DNA of 64,000 nucleotides from Lachnospiraceae bacterium. Its GTDB lineage: Bacteria > Bacillota > Clostridia > Lachnospirales > Lachnospiraceae. Location: contig JAJQGP010000079.1 in assembly GCA_021200475.1 (NCBI GenBank), positions 1 through 64,000 on the forward strand, in the 5' to 3' direction. This document shows, piece after piece, positions 29,602 through 40,500 of the stretch. The position numbers and the translations under genes are program-made. Each line of letters starts with the position of its first letter. Position 1 is the first letter of the stretch. The notes under the pieces are model-generated. The model worked only from the letters and a program-made list of their open reading frames with translations, was not told the origin of the DNA and made no database searches.

Positions 29602-31194
29602 TTACGCCCTTTCAATTACACAACTGTGTTTTTTTGCGGATGATCCTTTTGCGTTTCTGTCATAATTGATTCCCACCAGGAGGAGATTGCCGGAATAATC
29701 CTTCAGCGCCCCATCATAACGGTTCTCATGAATCTGACGAATGGCGGTATCGGCATCTTTGTCATATTTCAATTCTATGATCATAGCTGGCTTATCCGTA
29801 TCTTTCCGAGGAAGAAAGGCATAATCGGCAAAGCCTTTGCCTGCAGGCAATTCACGGATCAGCATATAATAATTTCTTACAGTATAATAGGCAATGTAAA
29901 TCGCACAGGCCAGAGAATTTTCGTCATTGTATGTCAGCGCTGATGAGCATTCTTCATGGATCAGCTCCAGAGAATGAGAGACAGCGTCGCCATCCAGATG
30001 AATTGTGGCATTCAAAAGAGTTTCTGCCTGCCGAATCGCCTGGTCAACCCGTGACCATTTTCCACCCTTTACGGAAGCCTGGAATACCTCGGAGACCTCC
30101 CTGTTTGGAATGTAGGCTGCTTTTTTGTTCTCATCGTAGGCCAGATATCCAAGATGAATCAGCAGCGTAAGTACATCATCTTTTGATTCAAAGGAAGTGA
30201 TATCGTTTTTAAATGTATTGATGTCAATTTCAGCGTGCTGTCCACCCAGCATCAGAAGAATGGTATGTTTTAAACCATCATAATCTCTGCTGATATAATC
30301 CTTCAGGTTCTCAAATGATTCTGATTTTATCCAGAAGTTTTTCATTTTTCCTGCCTGGAGTGCATTCATTACGGAATTTGGATTGTATACATGATGATTG
30401 CTGCAAAAGGAATAACCATCATACCAGGCGCTCATCTCGTTAAAATCCACATTGTATCTGGAACACAGCATTTGAACTTCATTTTCTGTAAAGCCGACGT
30501 ATTCTTCCAGAATTCCCGGATCGGTCATGGTATATTCCTGAAAGTCGGAAACCGCGGATTCCGAGCCATATTTTTTGATGGGTAAAATCCCTGTAATATA
30601 GGCCGCCGCAATGGTCGCTTCTGTGGTGTCCTGATTTTTGAAAAGCGTCCTCAAAAACAGGATATAATCTTTTTGCAGTTTGTGGTCATCCTTGTATTCG
30701 CGAAACAGAGCGTCCCATTCATCTATAACAAAAACAAATTTTTCGTTTCCTTTGGAAACGATGTCAAACAAGACGTCACTCAAATTGTGGGATTCGTTAT
30801 CTACACAGTCCGGGAAAGCTTCTTTCAGCTCTTTCATCAGAGCGCTCTGTAACCGTTTCAGAACCTTCGTGCCACTTTCTTCGGAATCCGTGATAAAACC
30901 GGTCACATCAAAGGAAATCACATTATATTTATTTAAATATTTTTCGAAGCTGTCAGAACCGGATACCTTTAAATCCTCAAAAAGAAAGCGGGAATCACAG
31001 GATCTGTCATAATACGCACACAGCATACTGGCAGCAAATGATTTGCCGAATCGCCTTGGCCTGCTGAAACATACCAGTGGTTTTGGCTTATCTATCAGAT
31101 CATTGAGGAATCCGATCAGCCCGGATTTATCGACATAAATGCCATTTCGGATGGTTTTAAACCTGCCATAGCCTGGATTTAAATACTTTCCCAT
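29602..31194 (-). CDS. AAA-ATPase-like / DUF1703 (PD-(D/E)XK) protein
   Basis: GIYVDKSGLIGFLNDLIDKPKPLVCFSRPRRFGKSFAASML (Walker A-like); VFVIDEWDALFRE; C-term AMIIELKYDKDADTAIRQIHENRY. Confidence 0.85.
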   Translation of the reverse strand: MGKYLNPGYGRFKTIRNGIYVDKSGLIGFLNDLIDKPKPLVCFSRPRRFGKSFAASMLCAYYDRSCDSRFLFEDLKVSGSDSFEKYLNKYNVISFDVTGFITDSEESGTKVLKRLQSALMKELKEAFPDCVDNESHNLSDVLFDIVSKGNEKFVFVIDEWDALFREYKDDHKLQKDYILFLRTLFKNQDTTEATIAAAYITGILPIKKYGSESAVSDFQEYTMTDPGILEEYVGFTENEVQMLCSRYNVDFNEMSAWYDGYSFCSNHHVYNPNSVMNALQAGKMKNFWIKSESFENLKDYISRDYDGLKHTILLMLGGQHAEIDINTFKNDITSFESKDDVLTLLIHLGYLAYDENKKAAYIPNREVSEVFQASVKGGKWSRVDQAIRQAETLLNATIHLDGDAVSHSLELIHEECSSALTYNDENSLACAIYIAYYTVRNYYMLIRELPAGKGFADYAFLPRKDTDKPAMIIELKYDKDADTAIRQIHENRYDGALKDYSGNLLLVGINYDRNAKGSSAKKHSCVIERA

Positions 31195-31221
31195 GATAAT
31201 ACCTTCCTTTTAGTACGAACC

Positions 31222-31283
31222 GGTTACTGGTCACAACCCGACCACGCACCTGCTGCGTGGTCAGGGTTGAAAACGCAGTGGCA
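31222..31283. repeat. Dispersed palindromic repeat family A, copy 2
   Basis: ggttactggtcacaacccgaccacgcacctgctgcgtggtcagggttgaaaacgcagtggcac. Confidence 0.85.
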
Positions 31284-31446
31284 CGAATCGGCATGAATAC
31301 TGTCACATAATTGTATTATATCGTTGTCTTCCTGTTTTCTCAACCTTATTTTTCTGAGAAAAATCAGTTGCTTCTTTCATGAAAAGATTGTAATATAAGG
31401 ATAAAATAAGAAGCAAATTCTGCTATAAAATATGAGGTGAATGAAT

Positions 31447-31734
31447 ATGAAAACAATTATTAAACCCTCTGCAGCGATCAGGAAGAATTATAATGAGTTG
31501 TCCAGACTTTGCAGAGAAACGCAGGAACCGGTTTTTCTGACAAAAAATGGCGAAGGTGATCTTGTAGTTATGGACATCAATGCTTTTAATCAGCGGGAAA
31601 TGCAACTGCAGCTGCGGGAAAAGCTGATTGAGATAGAAGAACGACGAAGAAATGGCGTAATGGATCTGGATGCAAGAGATGTAGGCAGAGAACTTCGGGA
31701 AAGGATAAAGGCAGGAAAAAATGTACAGGGTTGA
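31447..31734 (+). CDS. Phd/YefM-like antitoxin
   Basis: MKTIIKPSAAIRKNYNELSRLCRETQEPVFLTKNGEGDLVVMDINAFNQRE. Confidence 0.85.
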   Translation: MKTIIKPSAAIRKNYNELSRLCRETQEPVFLTKNGEGDLVVMDINAFNQREMQLQLREKLIEIEERRRNGVMDLDARDVGRELRERIKAGKNVQG

Positions 31735-32026
31735 TATTTCTCCTGACGCAAAGTTTGTGCTTAATACATATGTGGATTTGTGCCTGGAAGATAATGGTGA
31801 GGATTGTGCGATGCGGCTTTTGGATTCTTATGAGGAAGGAATTGAATATCTTGAAAAAACGCCGGAAGCCGGATGCGGAAGATTACAGTATATTCCTTCC
31901 AAATATCGGGTGCGGAGGTTTTGGCCACACTTATGGTTTGTATATCAAATCATTCACATGGAGCAGGTGGTTAAGATTGAATATATCATTGATGACAGGC
32001 AGAATTATGGATCTTTTGTAAGGTGA
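31721..32026 (+). CDS. RelE/ParE family toxin
   Basis: MYRVDISPDAKFVLNTYVDLCLED...YRVRRFWPHLWFVYQIIHMEQVVKIEYIIDDRQNY; overlaps antitoxin end. Confidence 0.8.
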   Translation: MYRVDISPDAKFVLNTYVDLCLEDNGEDCAMRLLDSYEEGIEYLEKTPEAGCGRLQYIPSKYRVRRFWPHLWFVYQIIHMEQVVKIEYIIDDRQNYGSFVR

Positions 32027-32181
32027 AGCGTGACATTTTATTGTATATTTTTCCTGAATCAGGTCATACTCCAAAGGAAACAGTGGAAATAAGAAACGCC
32101 CCCTCGCGTATGCTCGGCGGCAGGACGCGCCATCAATTAAAAAACGCTTCGCGTTGGATGGGCGCTGAAAGGAGTGTGACT

Positions 32182-32370
32182 ATGTCTGAGAAAAGGCTTA
32201 TCTGGGAGGAATTAAGCCCCGACGACAAATTAAAGTATGAGATTGCGGAAGAGCTGGGCCTGTTGGAAAAGGTGAAGACATTGGGATGGAAATCCCTGAC
32301 CGCAAAAGAGACCGGCCGCATCGGCGGCCTGATGACAAAAAAGAAAAGAGAGAAAGACCATACGCTATGA
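32182..32370 (+). CDS. Small acid-soluble spore protein, alpha/beta type (SspF-like)
   Basis: LKYEIAEELGLLEKVKTLGWKSLTAKETGRIGGLMTKKKR; GGAGTG upstream of ATG at 32182. Confidence 0.85.
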   Translation: MSEKRLIWEELSPDDKLKYEIAEELGLLEKVKTLGWKSLTAKETGRIGGLMTKKKREKDHTL

Positions 32371-33353
32371 AAACGATAAACGAAGACATCAAAAGCGGCC
32401 AGTTTCGCCCGGCCTACCTTTTGTATGGAGAGGAAGCCTATCTGAAGGTTCAGTACAAAAATAAACTCCGCGCTGCGATTTTGCCGGAGGACGATACGAT
32501 GAACCTCAGTGTTTATACGGGCAAGGGAATTGATGTGAAACAGGTGATCGACCAGGCGGAGACGATGCCTTTTTTTGCGGATCACCGGCTGATTCTGATT
32601 GAGGACAGCGGGTTTTTCAAAAACGCGACGCCGGAGCTGGCGGAGTACCTGCCGCAGATGCCGCAGGAGACGATTCTGGTTTTTGTAGAGAGTGAAGTGG
32701 ACAAGCGAGGCAAGCTCTATAAAAAGGTGAAGGACTGCGGACGCGTTGTAGAAATGAAGCGGCAGGACGAGCGAACGCTGACGGCCTGGGTGCTGGGTAT
32801 GGTAAAGAGGGACGGGAAAAGGATCACGCAGGACGCGATGTCCCTCTTTCTGCAGAAGACCGGCGATGATATGGAAAATATTGCGCATGAGCTGGAAAAG
32901 CTGCTTTCTTATACCCTGGACGCGGACGCAATTACGCCGGCGGATGTCGAGGCAGTCTGCACGGAGACGACGGAAAACCGGATTTTTGACATGATCCGGG
33001 CGGTGGCAGAGAAGCAGCAGCGGCAGGCATTGGATCTGTATTACGATTTGCTGTCGCTGAAGGAACCGCCAATGCGCATTCTGTTCCTGATCGCGCGGCA
33101 GTTTAATCAGATGCTCCAGCTAAAAGACTTGAGAGAGCAGGGCATGGATCACAATACAGTGGCCTCAAAAGCCGGGCTGGCACCCTTTATTGCGAAGAAG
33201 ACGCTCTCGCAGGCGGCGCATTTTTCAAAGGAAGCGCTCCGGCAGGCAGTCGAGGATTGTGTGGAAGCGGAGGAGGCGGTCAAAACCGGCCGGCTGAATG
33301 ACCGGCTCGCGGTGGAGCTGCTGATCGTGAAATTCAGTGAGAAGGCGGCGTAA
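32367..33353 (+). CDS. holA: DNA polymerase III subunit delta
   Basis: MKTINEDIKSGQFRPAYLLYGEEAYLKVQYKNKLRAAI; ATGA overlap with SASP stop. Confidence 0.93.
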   Translation: MKTINEDIKSGQFRPAYLLYGEEAYLKVQYKNKLRAAILPEDDTMNLSVYTGKGIDVKQVIDQAETMPFFADHRLILIEDSGFFKNATPELAEYLPQMPQETILVFVESEVDKRGKLYKKVKDCGRVVEMKRQDERTLTAWVLGMVKRDGKRITQDAMSLFLQKTGDDMENIAHELEKLLSYTLDADAITPADVEAVCTETTENRIFDMIRAVAEKQQRQALDLYYDLLSLKEPPMRILFLIARQFNQMLQLKDLREQGMDHNTVASKAGLAPFIAKKTLSQAAHFSKEALRQAVEDCVEAEEAVKTGRLNDRLAVELLIVKFSEKAA

Positions 33354-33399
33354 GGTGGAAAAAGTATCTTGACAAACCGTATTCTGTTCGATAAGATAG

Positions 33400-33720
33400 C
33401 AGAGAAGTAAATAGCTGTGAAGAATCATTATTTATAATCACAGCCGCAATAGTGAGGAGAAAGAGGAGTACGCATCACGGCGCCGACAGAGAGAAGGGTT
33501 CACTGGCTGGAAGACCCTTTGGGATGGATGGATGCGGAACGTGGCTTTTGAACTGAGTGGCTGAAGCGGAGGCGCCAAATCCGTGTGTAGGGCATTCCGG
33601 GACTTCCCGTTACAGGAGATGGAGATACGGATGAGAGTGTGCGTTTTCGTCCACAAGAAAAGGTGGTACCGCGAGACATTCGCCCTTTGTATACGCTTGT
33701 ATGCAGAGGGCGTTTCTTTT
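33400..33720 (+). promoter_or_regulatory. T-box leader of valS
   Basis: T-box motif AAGGTGGTACCGCGAG near 33659; terminator CGCCCT...AGGGCG-TTTCTTTTT (33681-33720); followed by valS. Confidence 0.9.
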
Positions 33721-33772
33721 TATGCACACAGGCGGGGGCGGAAATTTGAGGCTTGCGCCGCACCTGCCTGGC
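33720..33772. repeat. Dispersed repeat family C, copy 1
   Basis: TATGCACACAGGCGGGGGCGGAAATTTGAGGCTTGCGCCGCACCTG directly after the T-box terminator U-run. Confidence 0.8.
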
Positions 33773-33842
33773 ACAGTGGATAAGGAAGGAGAAAGCTTTC
33801 TTATCCGATTTTACCACCAACCGCAGAAATAAGGAGGAGACT

Positions 33843-36656
33843 ATGAGCAAAGAACTGGCAAAGACCTATGACCCGAAGGGTCTGGAGGATCGGATCTACC
33901 AGAACTGGCTGGATAAGGGATATTTCCACGCCGAGGTGAATCCGGAGAAGAAACCGTTTACGATTGTGATTCCGCCGCCCAATGTGACGGGACAGCTGCA
34001 TATGGGGCATGCGCTGGATGAGACGATGCAGGATATCCTGATCCGGTTTAAGCGGATGCAGGGCTATGAGGCGCTCTGGCAGCCGGGAACAGACCACGCC
34101 GCGATTGCGACGGAGGTTAAGGTGACAGAGATGCTGAAAAAGAAGGGCATCGATAAGGATGAGATTGGCCGTGAGGAATTTCTGAAATACGCGTGGGCAT
34201 GGAAGGAAGAGTACGGCGGAAAGATTACAAATCAGCTGAAGAAGCTCGGCGCGTCCGCGGATTGGGAGCGGGAGCGCTTTACGATGGATGAGGGCTGCTC
34301 GAAGGCGGTGGAGGAAGTGTTTATTCGCCTGTACAAGAAGGGCTATATTTACAAGGGCTCCCGTATCATTAACTGGTGTCCGGTCTGCCAGACCTCGATT
34401 TCGGACGCGGAAGTGATTCATGAGGACCAGGATGGATTTTTCTGGCACATCAATTATCCGGTAGTGGGCGAGCCGGGGCAGTTTGTGGAGATCGCGACGA
34501 CCCGTCCGGAGACGCTGCTCGGGGATACCGCGGTGGCGGTGAACCCGGAGGATGAGCGTTACACGCATCTGGTGGGAAAGATGCTGGAGCTGCCGTTGAC
34601 CGGAAGGCAGATTCCGGTGATTGCGGACGAATACGTGGATAAGGAATTCGGGACCGGCTGCGTGAAGATTACGCCGGCACACGACCCCAATGATTTTGAG
34701 GTGGGCAAGCGTCATAATCTGCCGGAAATCAACATCCTGAATGACGACGCGACGATCAACGAGCTGGGCGGCAAGTACGCGGGGATGGACCGCTATGAGG
34801 CGCGCAGGGCGATGGTCGCAGACCTGGATGCGCTCGGCCTGCTGGTAAAGGTGGTGCCGCATTCCCACAGTGTGGGTACCCATGACCGCTGCAAGACAAC
34901 GGTAGAGCCGATGATCAAGCCGCAGTGGTTTGTGCGCATGAAGGAGATGGCGGAACCGGCAATCGAGGCTTTAAAGCGTGGAACCTTAACCTTCGTCCCG
35001 GATCGCTTTGACAAGATTTACCTGCACTGGCTGGAGAACATCAAGGACTGGTGTATTTCCCGCCAGCTCTGGTGGGGACACCGGATTCCGGCATATTATT
35101 GCGATGACTGCGGCGAGATGGTGGTGGCGCGTGAAATGCCGAAGATCTGCCCGAAGTGCGGCGGTACGCATCTGACGCAGGATCCGGATACGCTGGATAC
35201 CTGGTTTTCCTCCGCGCTCTGGCCGTTTTCAACGCTTGGCTGGCCGGAGAAAACACCGGAGATGGATTATTTCTATCCGACAGACGTGCTGGTGACCGGC
35301 TATGATATCATTTTCTTCTGGGTCATCCGCATGGTATTTTCCGGGATTGAGCAGACCGGGAAGGTGCCGTTCCATCATGTACTGATCCATGGACTGGTGC
35401 GCGATTCCCAGGGACGCAAGATGAGCAAATCCCTCGGAAATGGCATCGACCCGCTGGAGATCATTGACCAGTACGGTGCAGACGCACTGCGGCTGACGCT
35501 GATCACGGGCAACGCGCCGGGCAATGACATGCGCTTCTATATGGAGCGGGTGGAGGCATCCCGCAATTTTGCGAATAAGGTGTGGAACGCGTCGCGCTTT
35601 ATTATGATGAATCTGGACAAGGCGACGGAAGCGGGCGATGCGGCGGGAATCCCGGCGCAGATGGAGCTTTCTGAGCTGACTGGCGCGGATAAGTGGATTC
35701 TTTCGAAGGTCAATGACCTGGCGAAGGACGTGACCGACAATATGGACCGTTATGAGCTTGGCATCGCGGTGCAGAAGGTCTATGACTTCATCTGGGAAGA
35801 GTTCTGCGACTGGTACATTGAGATGGTAAAGCCGCGCCTTTACAGCGAGACCGATACCTCCAAGACGGCAGCACTCTGGACGCTGAAGACGGTGCTGACG
35901 AACGCGCTGAAGCTGCTGCATCCGTTCATGCCATTTATTACCGAAGAGATTTTCTGTACGCTGCAGAACACGGGGGAGCTGTCTGACACAGCAGAGAAGA
36001 CGGATGCGCAGAATACAGCCTGCGCAAAGAATGCGGCAAGCGCGTGCGGAGCAGATTCAGCAGCTGAAACGGGCGTATCTCAGACAACGCCTTCCGGATA
36101 TCGGATGCCGGAGATCGCGGAGTCAATCATGATTTCCTCCTGGCCGGAGTGGAAGGAAGAATGGAATTTTGAAGAGGACGAAAAAGCGGTAGAGACGATC
36201 AAAGAAGCCGTTCGCGCGATCCGCAATGCCCGTACCGGCATGAATGTTCCGCCGAGCAGAAAAGCGCAGGTATATGTGGTATCGGAAAGCGAGACGGTCC
36301 GTTCCATCTTTGAAAATGGCAAAATTTTCTTTGCAACGCTGGGATATGCGAGCGAGGTGCATGTGCAGGCCGATAAGACGGGGATCAGCGAGGATGCGGT
36401 ATCGGCCGTGATTCCGGAGGCGGTTGTCTATATGCCGTTCGCGGATCTGGTGGATCTCGACAAGGAGCTGGCGCGCCTGAAAAAGGAAGAGGAACGTCTG
36501 ACGAAGGAGCTGGCCCGTGTCAATGGGATGCTTGGAAATGAGAAATTTACGAGCCGGGCGCCTCAGGCGAAGATCGATGAGGAAAAGGCAAAGCTTGCAA
36601 AATACACGCAGATGATGGAGCAGGTAAAAGCGCAGCTTCAGAGACTGCAGGCATAA
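33843..36656 (+). CDS. valS: Valyl-tRNA synthetase
   Basis: [64 protein letters not shown]-terminal coiled coil. Confidence 0.97.
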   Translation: MSKELAKTYDPKGLEDRIYQNWLDKGYFHAEVNPEKKPFTIVIPPPNVTGQLHMGHALDETMQDILIRFKRMQGYEALWQPGTDHAAIATEVKVTEMLKKKGIDKDEIGREEFLKYAWAWKEEYGGKITNQLKKLGASADWERERFTMDEGCSKAVEEVFIRLYKKGYIYKGSRIINWCPVCQTSISDAEVIHEDQDGFFWHINYPVVGEPGQFVEIATTRPETLLGDTAVAVNPEDERYTHLVGKMLELPLTGRQIPVIADEYVDKEFGTGCVKITPAHDPNDFEVGKRHNLPEINILNDDATINELGGKYAGMDRYEARRAMVADLDALGLLVKVVPHSHSVGTHDRCKTTVEPMIKPQWFVRMKEMAEPAIEALKRGTLTFVPDRFDKIYLHWLENIKDWCISRQLWWGHRIPAYYCDDCGEMVVAREMPKICPKCGGTHLTQDPDTLDTWFSSALWPFSTLGWPEKTPEMDYFYPTDVLVTGYDIIFFWVIRMVFSGIEQTGKVPFHHVLIHGLVRDSQGRKMSKSLGNGIDPLEIIDQYGADALRLTLITGNAPGNDMRFYMERVEASRNFANKVWNASRFIMMNLDKATEAGDAAGIPAQMELSELTGADKWILSKVNDLAKDVTDNMDRYELGIAVQKVYDFIWEEFCDWYIEMVKPRLYSETDTSKTAALWTLKTVLTNALKLLHPFMPFITEEIFCTLQNTGELSDTAEKTDAQNTACAKNAASACGADSAAETGVSQTTPSGYRMPEIAESIMISSWPEWKEEWNFEEDEKAVETIKEAVRAIRNARTGMNVPPSRKAQVYVVSESETVRSIFENGKIFFATLGYASEVHVQADKTGISEDAVSAVIPEAVVYMPFADLVDLDKELARLKKEEERLTKELARVNGMLGNEKFTSRAPQAKIDEEKAKLAKYTQMMEQVKAQLQRLQA

Positions 36657-36699
36657 AAGAGAAAACGGGGGAAGGTACGGAAACGCTCGTGCGCCCTGC

Positions 36700-36755
36700 G
36701 AAAACGGGTTCCGGAAGACGGAGAAACACCGCCTTCCGGAACCCGTGTGATTTTA
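36700..36755. terminator. Strong hairpin between convergent genes
   Basis: ACGGGTTCCGGAAGACGG-AGAAACA-CCGCCTTCCGGAACCCGT then GTGATTTT. Confidence 0.75.
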
Positions 36756-36803
36756 TGTGCAGGCTGTCTGCGGCCTGGGTCGGGTTGAAACGTCGTGTAA
36801 CAA

Positions 36804-37364
36804 TTAACCTTCCGTACCAACCAGAGTAAAGGAAACCACAAGGTCTTCGCCGTCCAGATGGATGGTATACTCTATAATATCTCCCACCTGCAGGTCTGCC
36901 AGGCTGATCTCTTCCGTTTCTTCTGTTTCCGCTTCGGTCTCAGTCTCGGTTTCGGTTTCTTCTTCTGCATCTGTGTCCGCCGCGTCGCCTGTGCCGCTGC
37001 CGGTTTCTTCTTCTGCGTCGTCTGTGGTTTCCGCCAGTTCGGTTTCGGTCTCAGCCACAGCGTCTTCCGATGCTTCTTCTATCGCAACGGTTTTCTGCTC
37101 AACAAGCTGTGCGCCTGTCGCGTCGTCCGCAAAGGTCAGCTCATAGATGATACCGTCCAGCGTGAGCGTCGCGAGTGTACTGTCCAATTCGTCCTCGACC
37201 AGCTCTCCTGCGGATACCAGAATCACACTGTCGCTGACGACTGCTTCGACTCTTCCGAAGCGAACATCATAGGTATCTGTCTCTGTCTCCTCCTCCGCAA
37301 ATGCACAGACAGATGTGAGGGAGAGCGCCATTCCTAATAAAAATGCCAGATATTTTCTTCTCAT
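36804..37364 (-). CDS. Secreted acidic low-complexity protein
   Basis: Signal peptide MRRKYLAFLLGMALSLTSVCAFAEEE; EETETETETEAETEETEE region. Confidence 0.65.
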   Translation of the reverse strand: MRRKYLAFLLGMALSLTSVCAFAEEETETDTYDVRFGRVEAVVSDSVILVSAGELVEDELDSTLATLTLDGIIYELTFADDATGAQLVEQKTVAIEEASEDAVAETETELAETTDDAEEETGSGTGDAADTDAEEETETETETEAETEETEEISLADLQVGDIIEYTIHLDGEDLVVSFTLVGTEG

Positions 37365-37497
37365 AATCTTCATCCTTTCCTTACGATATCCAAAAGAGAA
37401 AACTTCTGCTTTCACTTTTTTACAAATTTATCAAAAGTGTATGTCTAAAGTGTGACGAAATATTTAAGAAAAAAGAAGGGCTGCTGCCCGAAAGAGC

Positions 37498-37525
37498 TTG
37501 ACACAAAAAAATAGGGTGTTATGAT
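37498..37525 (+). promoter_or_regulatory. Putative promoter of addBA
   Basis: TTGACA, 16 nt, TATGAT. Confidence 0.65.
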
Positions 37526-37558
37526 AAATTCATTGTGGCAGGGGAGGAATGCGGCGGG

Positions 37559-40500
37559 ATGGCATTACAGTTTATTTTTGGAAATTCCGGGAGCGGGAAA
37601 TCACGGTTCCTGTATCAAACGTTAATCGAAGAAGCAAAGCGGCACCCGGAGCGCAGCTTTCTGGTGATTGTGCCGGAGCAGTTTACGATGCAGACGCAGC
37701 GGGATCTGGTGCTGCTGCACCCGGATGGCGGTATTATGAACATCGATGTCCTGAGCTTTCGGCGGCTGGCACATCGCGTGTTCGAGGAAGTAGGAGCCGA
37801 CCGGCGGACGATTCTGACGGAAACCGGCAAAAATCTGATGCTGCGCAGGGTAGCAGAGCAGCAAAAGGCTCACCTGAAGGTGCTTGGCTCGCGCATGAAC
37901 CGCAGCGGATATGTTTCGGAAGTGAAATCCATCCTCTCAGAGCTGATGCAGTATGAGATATCGGACTATGATCTGCAATGTATGCTGGAATCCGTGGAAA
38001 ACAGGCCTCTTTTGCATGCCAAGCTGGAAGATATCCGGGTGCTTTACCGGGCTTTTCTGGAATATCAGCGGGATCGTTTTATGAAACCGGAGGAATTGAT
38101 GGAGGCGCTTGCCCGGGTAGCGGGGAAATCGCCGCTCCTTCGGCGCAGTGTGCTCGCATTTGACGGCTATGCCGGATTTACTCCGTCGCAGCTCACTGTT
38201 CTGGAGGAGCTTCTGGCTATATGCCCGATGGTTTATCTGACGGTAACGATTGACGCGCGGGAATCCTTCTTTGGTGAAATCAGGGAGCATGAGCTGTTCG
38301 CACCGAGCCGCCGTCTGATCAGGGGAGTTGCGGAGCGCTGCGGCACGCATGGGTATGAGGAACCGATTGTGCTCGATGGACTTCCGCGTTTTTCCCGGGA
38401 TGGAGCCCTGCGGCATCTGGAACAGAATCTGTTTCGAAAAAAGCAGCTTCCGTACGGCGGAGAATCGGATGAGATTTCGCTTCATGAGCTTTCATCCCCG
38501 GCGCAGGAGGTGCATTTTGCGGCGCGGACGATTTCGCACCTGGTGCGGGAAGGGCATTATCGGTATCGTGAGATTGCGGTGATTGCGGGCGACCTGAGCG
38601 CATATGGGGATTACATCAAAAATATTTTTCCGGCCTATGGAATTCCGGCTTTTGTGGATGAGACGCGGGGGATTCTTCTGAATCCCTGTCTGGAATTTGT
38701 GCGCGGAGCGCTGGCGATGATGCGGGATGATTTTTCACGGGAGAGCGTATTCCGTTTTCTGCGCACCGGTCTGGCAGGCCTGTCCGCGGACGAGACAGAC
38801 CGGCTGGAAAACTATGTGATCGCGGTGGGCATCCGCGGACACAGACTATGGGAAGAAGCGTGGACCTGGTGTCCGGACCGCCTGCGCGCGGTGACCTGCC
38901 CGGATGGACCGCCTGGGCAGGCGGAAAATGCAGTCATTGCAGAAGACGCTCCTCTTCTGGCAGGTCTGGATTTGTATAATTCCCTGCGCGTTCGGTTCCT
39001 GGATTGTGTCGGTTCGTTCGCGGAGGTCATGCGGGAGAAAGACCAGCCGCTTGCTGTGTATGCGCAGGCGCTGTATGGCCTGCTGGCGGACTGTCAGGTG
39101 CAGCAGCAGATGAAACATATGGAACCCCGGGTCGGTGAGCTTTCCTCAGAATATCGGCAGGTCTATCCGGTTTTGATCGGACTGCTGGATGAGATGGTGG
39201 AGCTGTTGGGAGAAGAACGGATGGACTGCGAAGAATTCTCGGAGATTCTGGACGCAGGACTTTCGGAAGCAAAAATCGGGATCATTCCGCCGGGCATCGA
39301 TCAGGTGCTGGCGGGCGATATCCGCCGTTCGCGTCTGGCAAACATAAAGGTTTTGTTTTTCCTTGGCCTGAATGACGGCTGGGTGCCCTCTCATGGGGAT
39401 GGGGGCGGGATTGTCTCCGATACGGAGCGGGAAATCCTCTTAAATGCCGGGGCCAGCCTGGCGCCATCTGCGCGGGAGAACAGCTATATTCAGCGATTCT
39501 ATCTCTATCAGAATCTGACGAAACCGCAGGACCGGCTGTATTTGTCCTGGTGCTTAAGCAGCGGGGAGGGGACGGCGATGCGGCCCTCCTATCTGGTTTC
39601 GGTGATCGGGCGGCTTTTTCCAAAAATAAAAATTCAGCGGGAACAGGATGCGGGAACGCAGCTTTCCCAGGTGACTTCAAAAGAGAACGGAATGCTGTAT
39701 CTGCTGCATGGGCTGCAGGAGGCACGAAGCATGGAAAAATCTGCTGACGGCCGGAGCAAAGAAAATGATACAGGAGCCTCTGCCGGTCAGGGAAACCTGC
39801 AGGAGCCGTATGCGGATTCGCATGCATGGCTGGAATTATTCCGGCTGTATCTTGGAGACGGGGCGTATCGTGAGCGGGTGCGCACACTTGCAGGCGCAGC
39901 CTTTCTCCGGGGAAAAGTGCCGGATACGGAGCGGCTGGAGGCGCAGACGGCAAAGGAGCTTTACGGGGTGCTGGCTCAAAACAGCGCTTCCCCTGGAATG
40001 TCGGCGAGCGTCACGCGCCTGGAGCTGTTTGCCGGCTGCGCATTTTCCCATTTTGCTTCCTACGGGCTGCGGCTGCAGGACCGGGAGGTACATGGTCTGC
40101 AGGCGGCCGACCTGGGGACACTGATTCACGAATCCATCGAGGTTTTTTCACGTCAGATGTTTGTAGAGGGGATTGATCCGGGAGAATGTCCTTATGAGGA
40201 GCAGGCCAGGCGGATGGATCAGTGTGTGGATCAGGTGGCGGAGGCTTATGGAGACGGTATTTTGCATGCGAGCGCCCGCGATGAATATACGATTCGGCGT
40301 CTGAAACGGATTTTGCGGCGTACGGTATGGGTGATGCGCGAGCAGACGAAAGCCGGGAAGTTCCGGCCGGAAGGGTTTGAGATTTCCTTTGCGGATACGG
40401 ATCATCTGGAGGCGACGAGGGTACCTCTGGGCGATGGCGGACAGATACGTCTGCAGGGAAGAATTGACCGGATTGATACCGCCCAGACGGAGGATACGGT

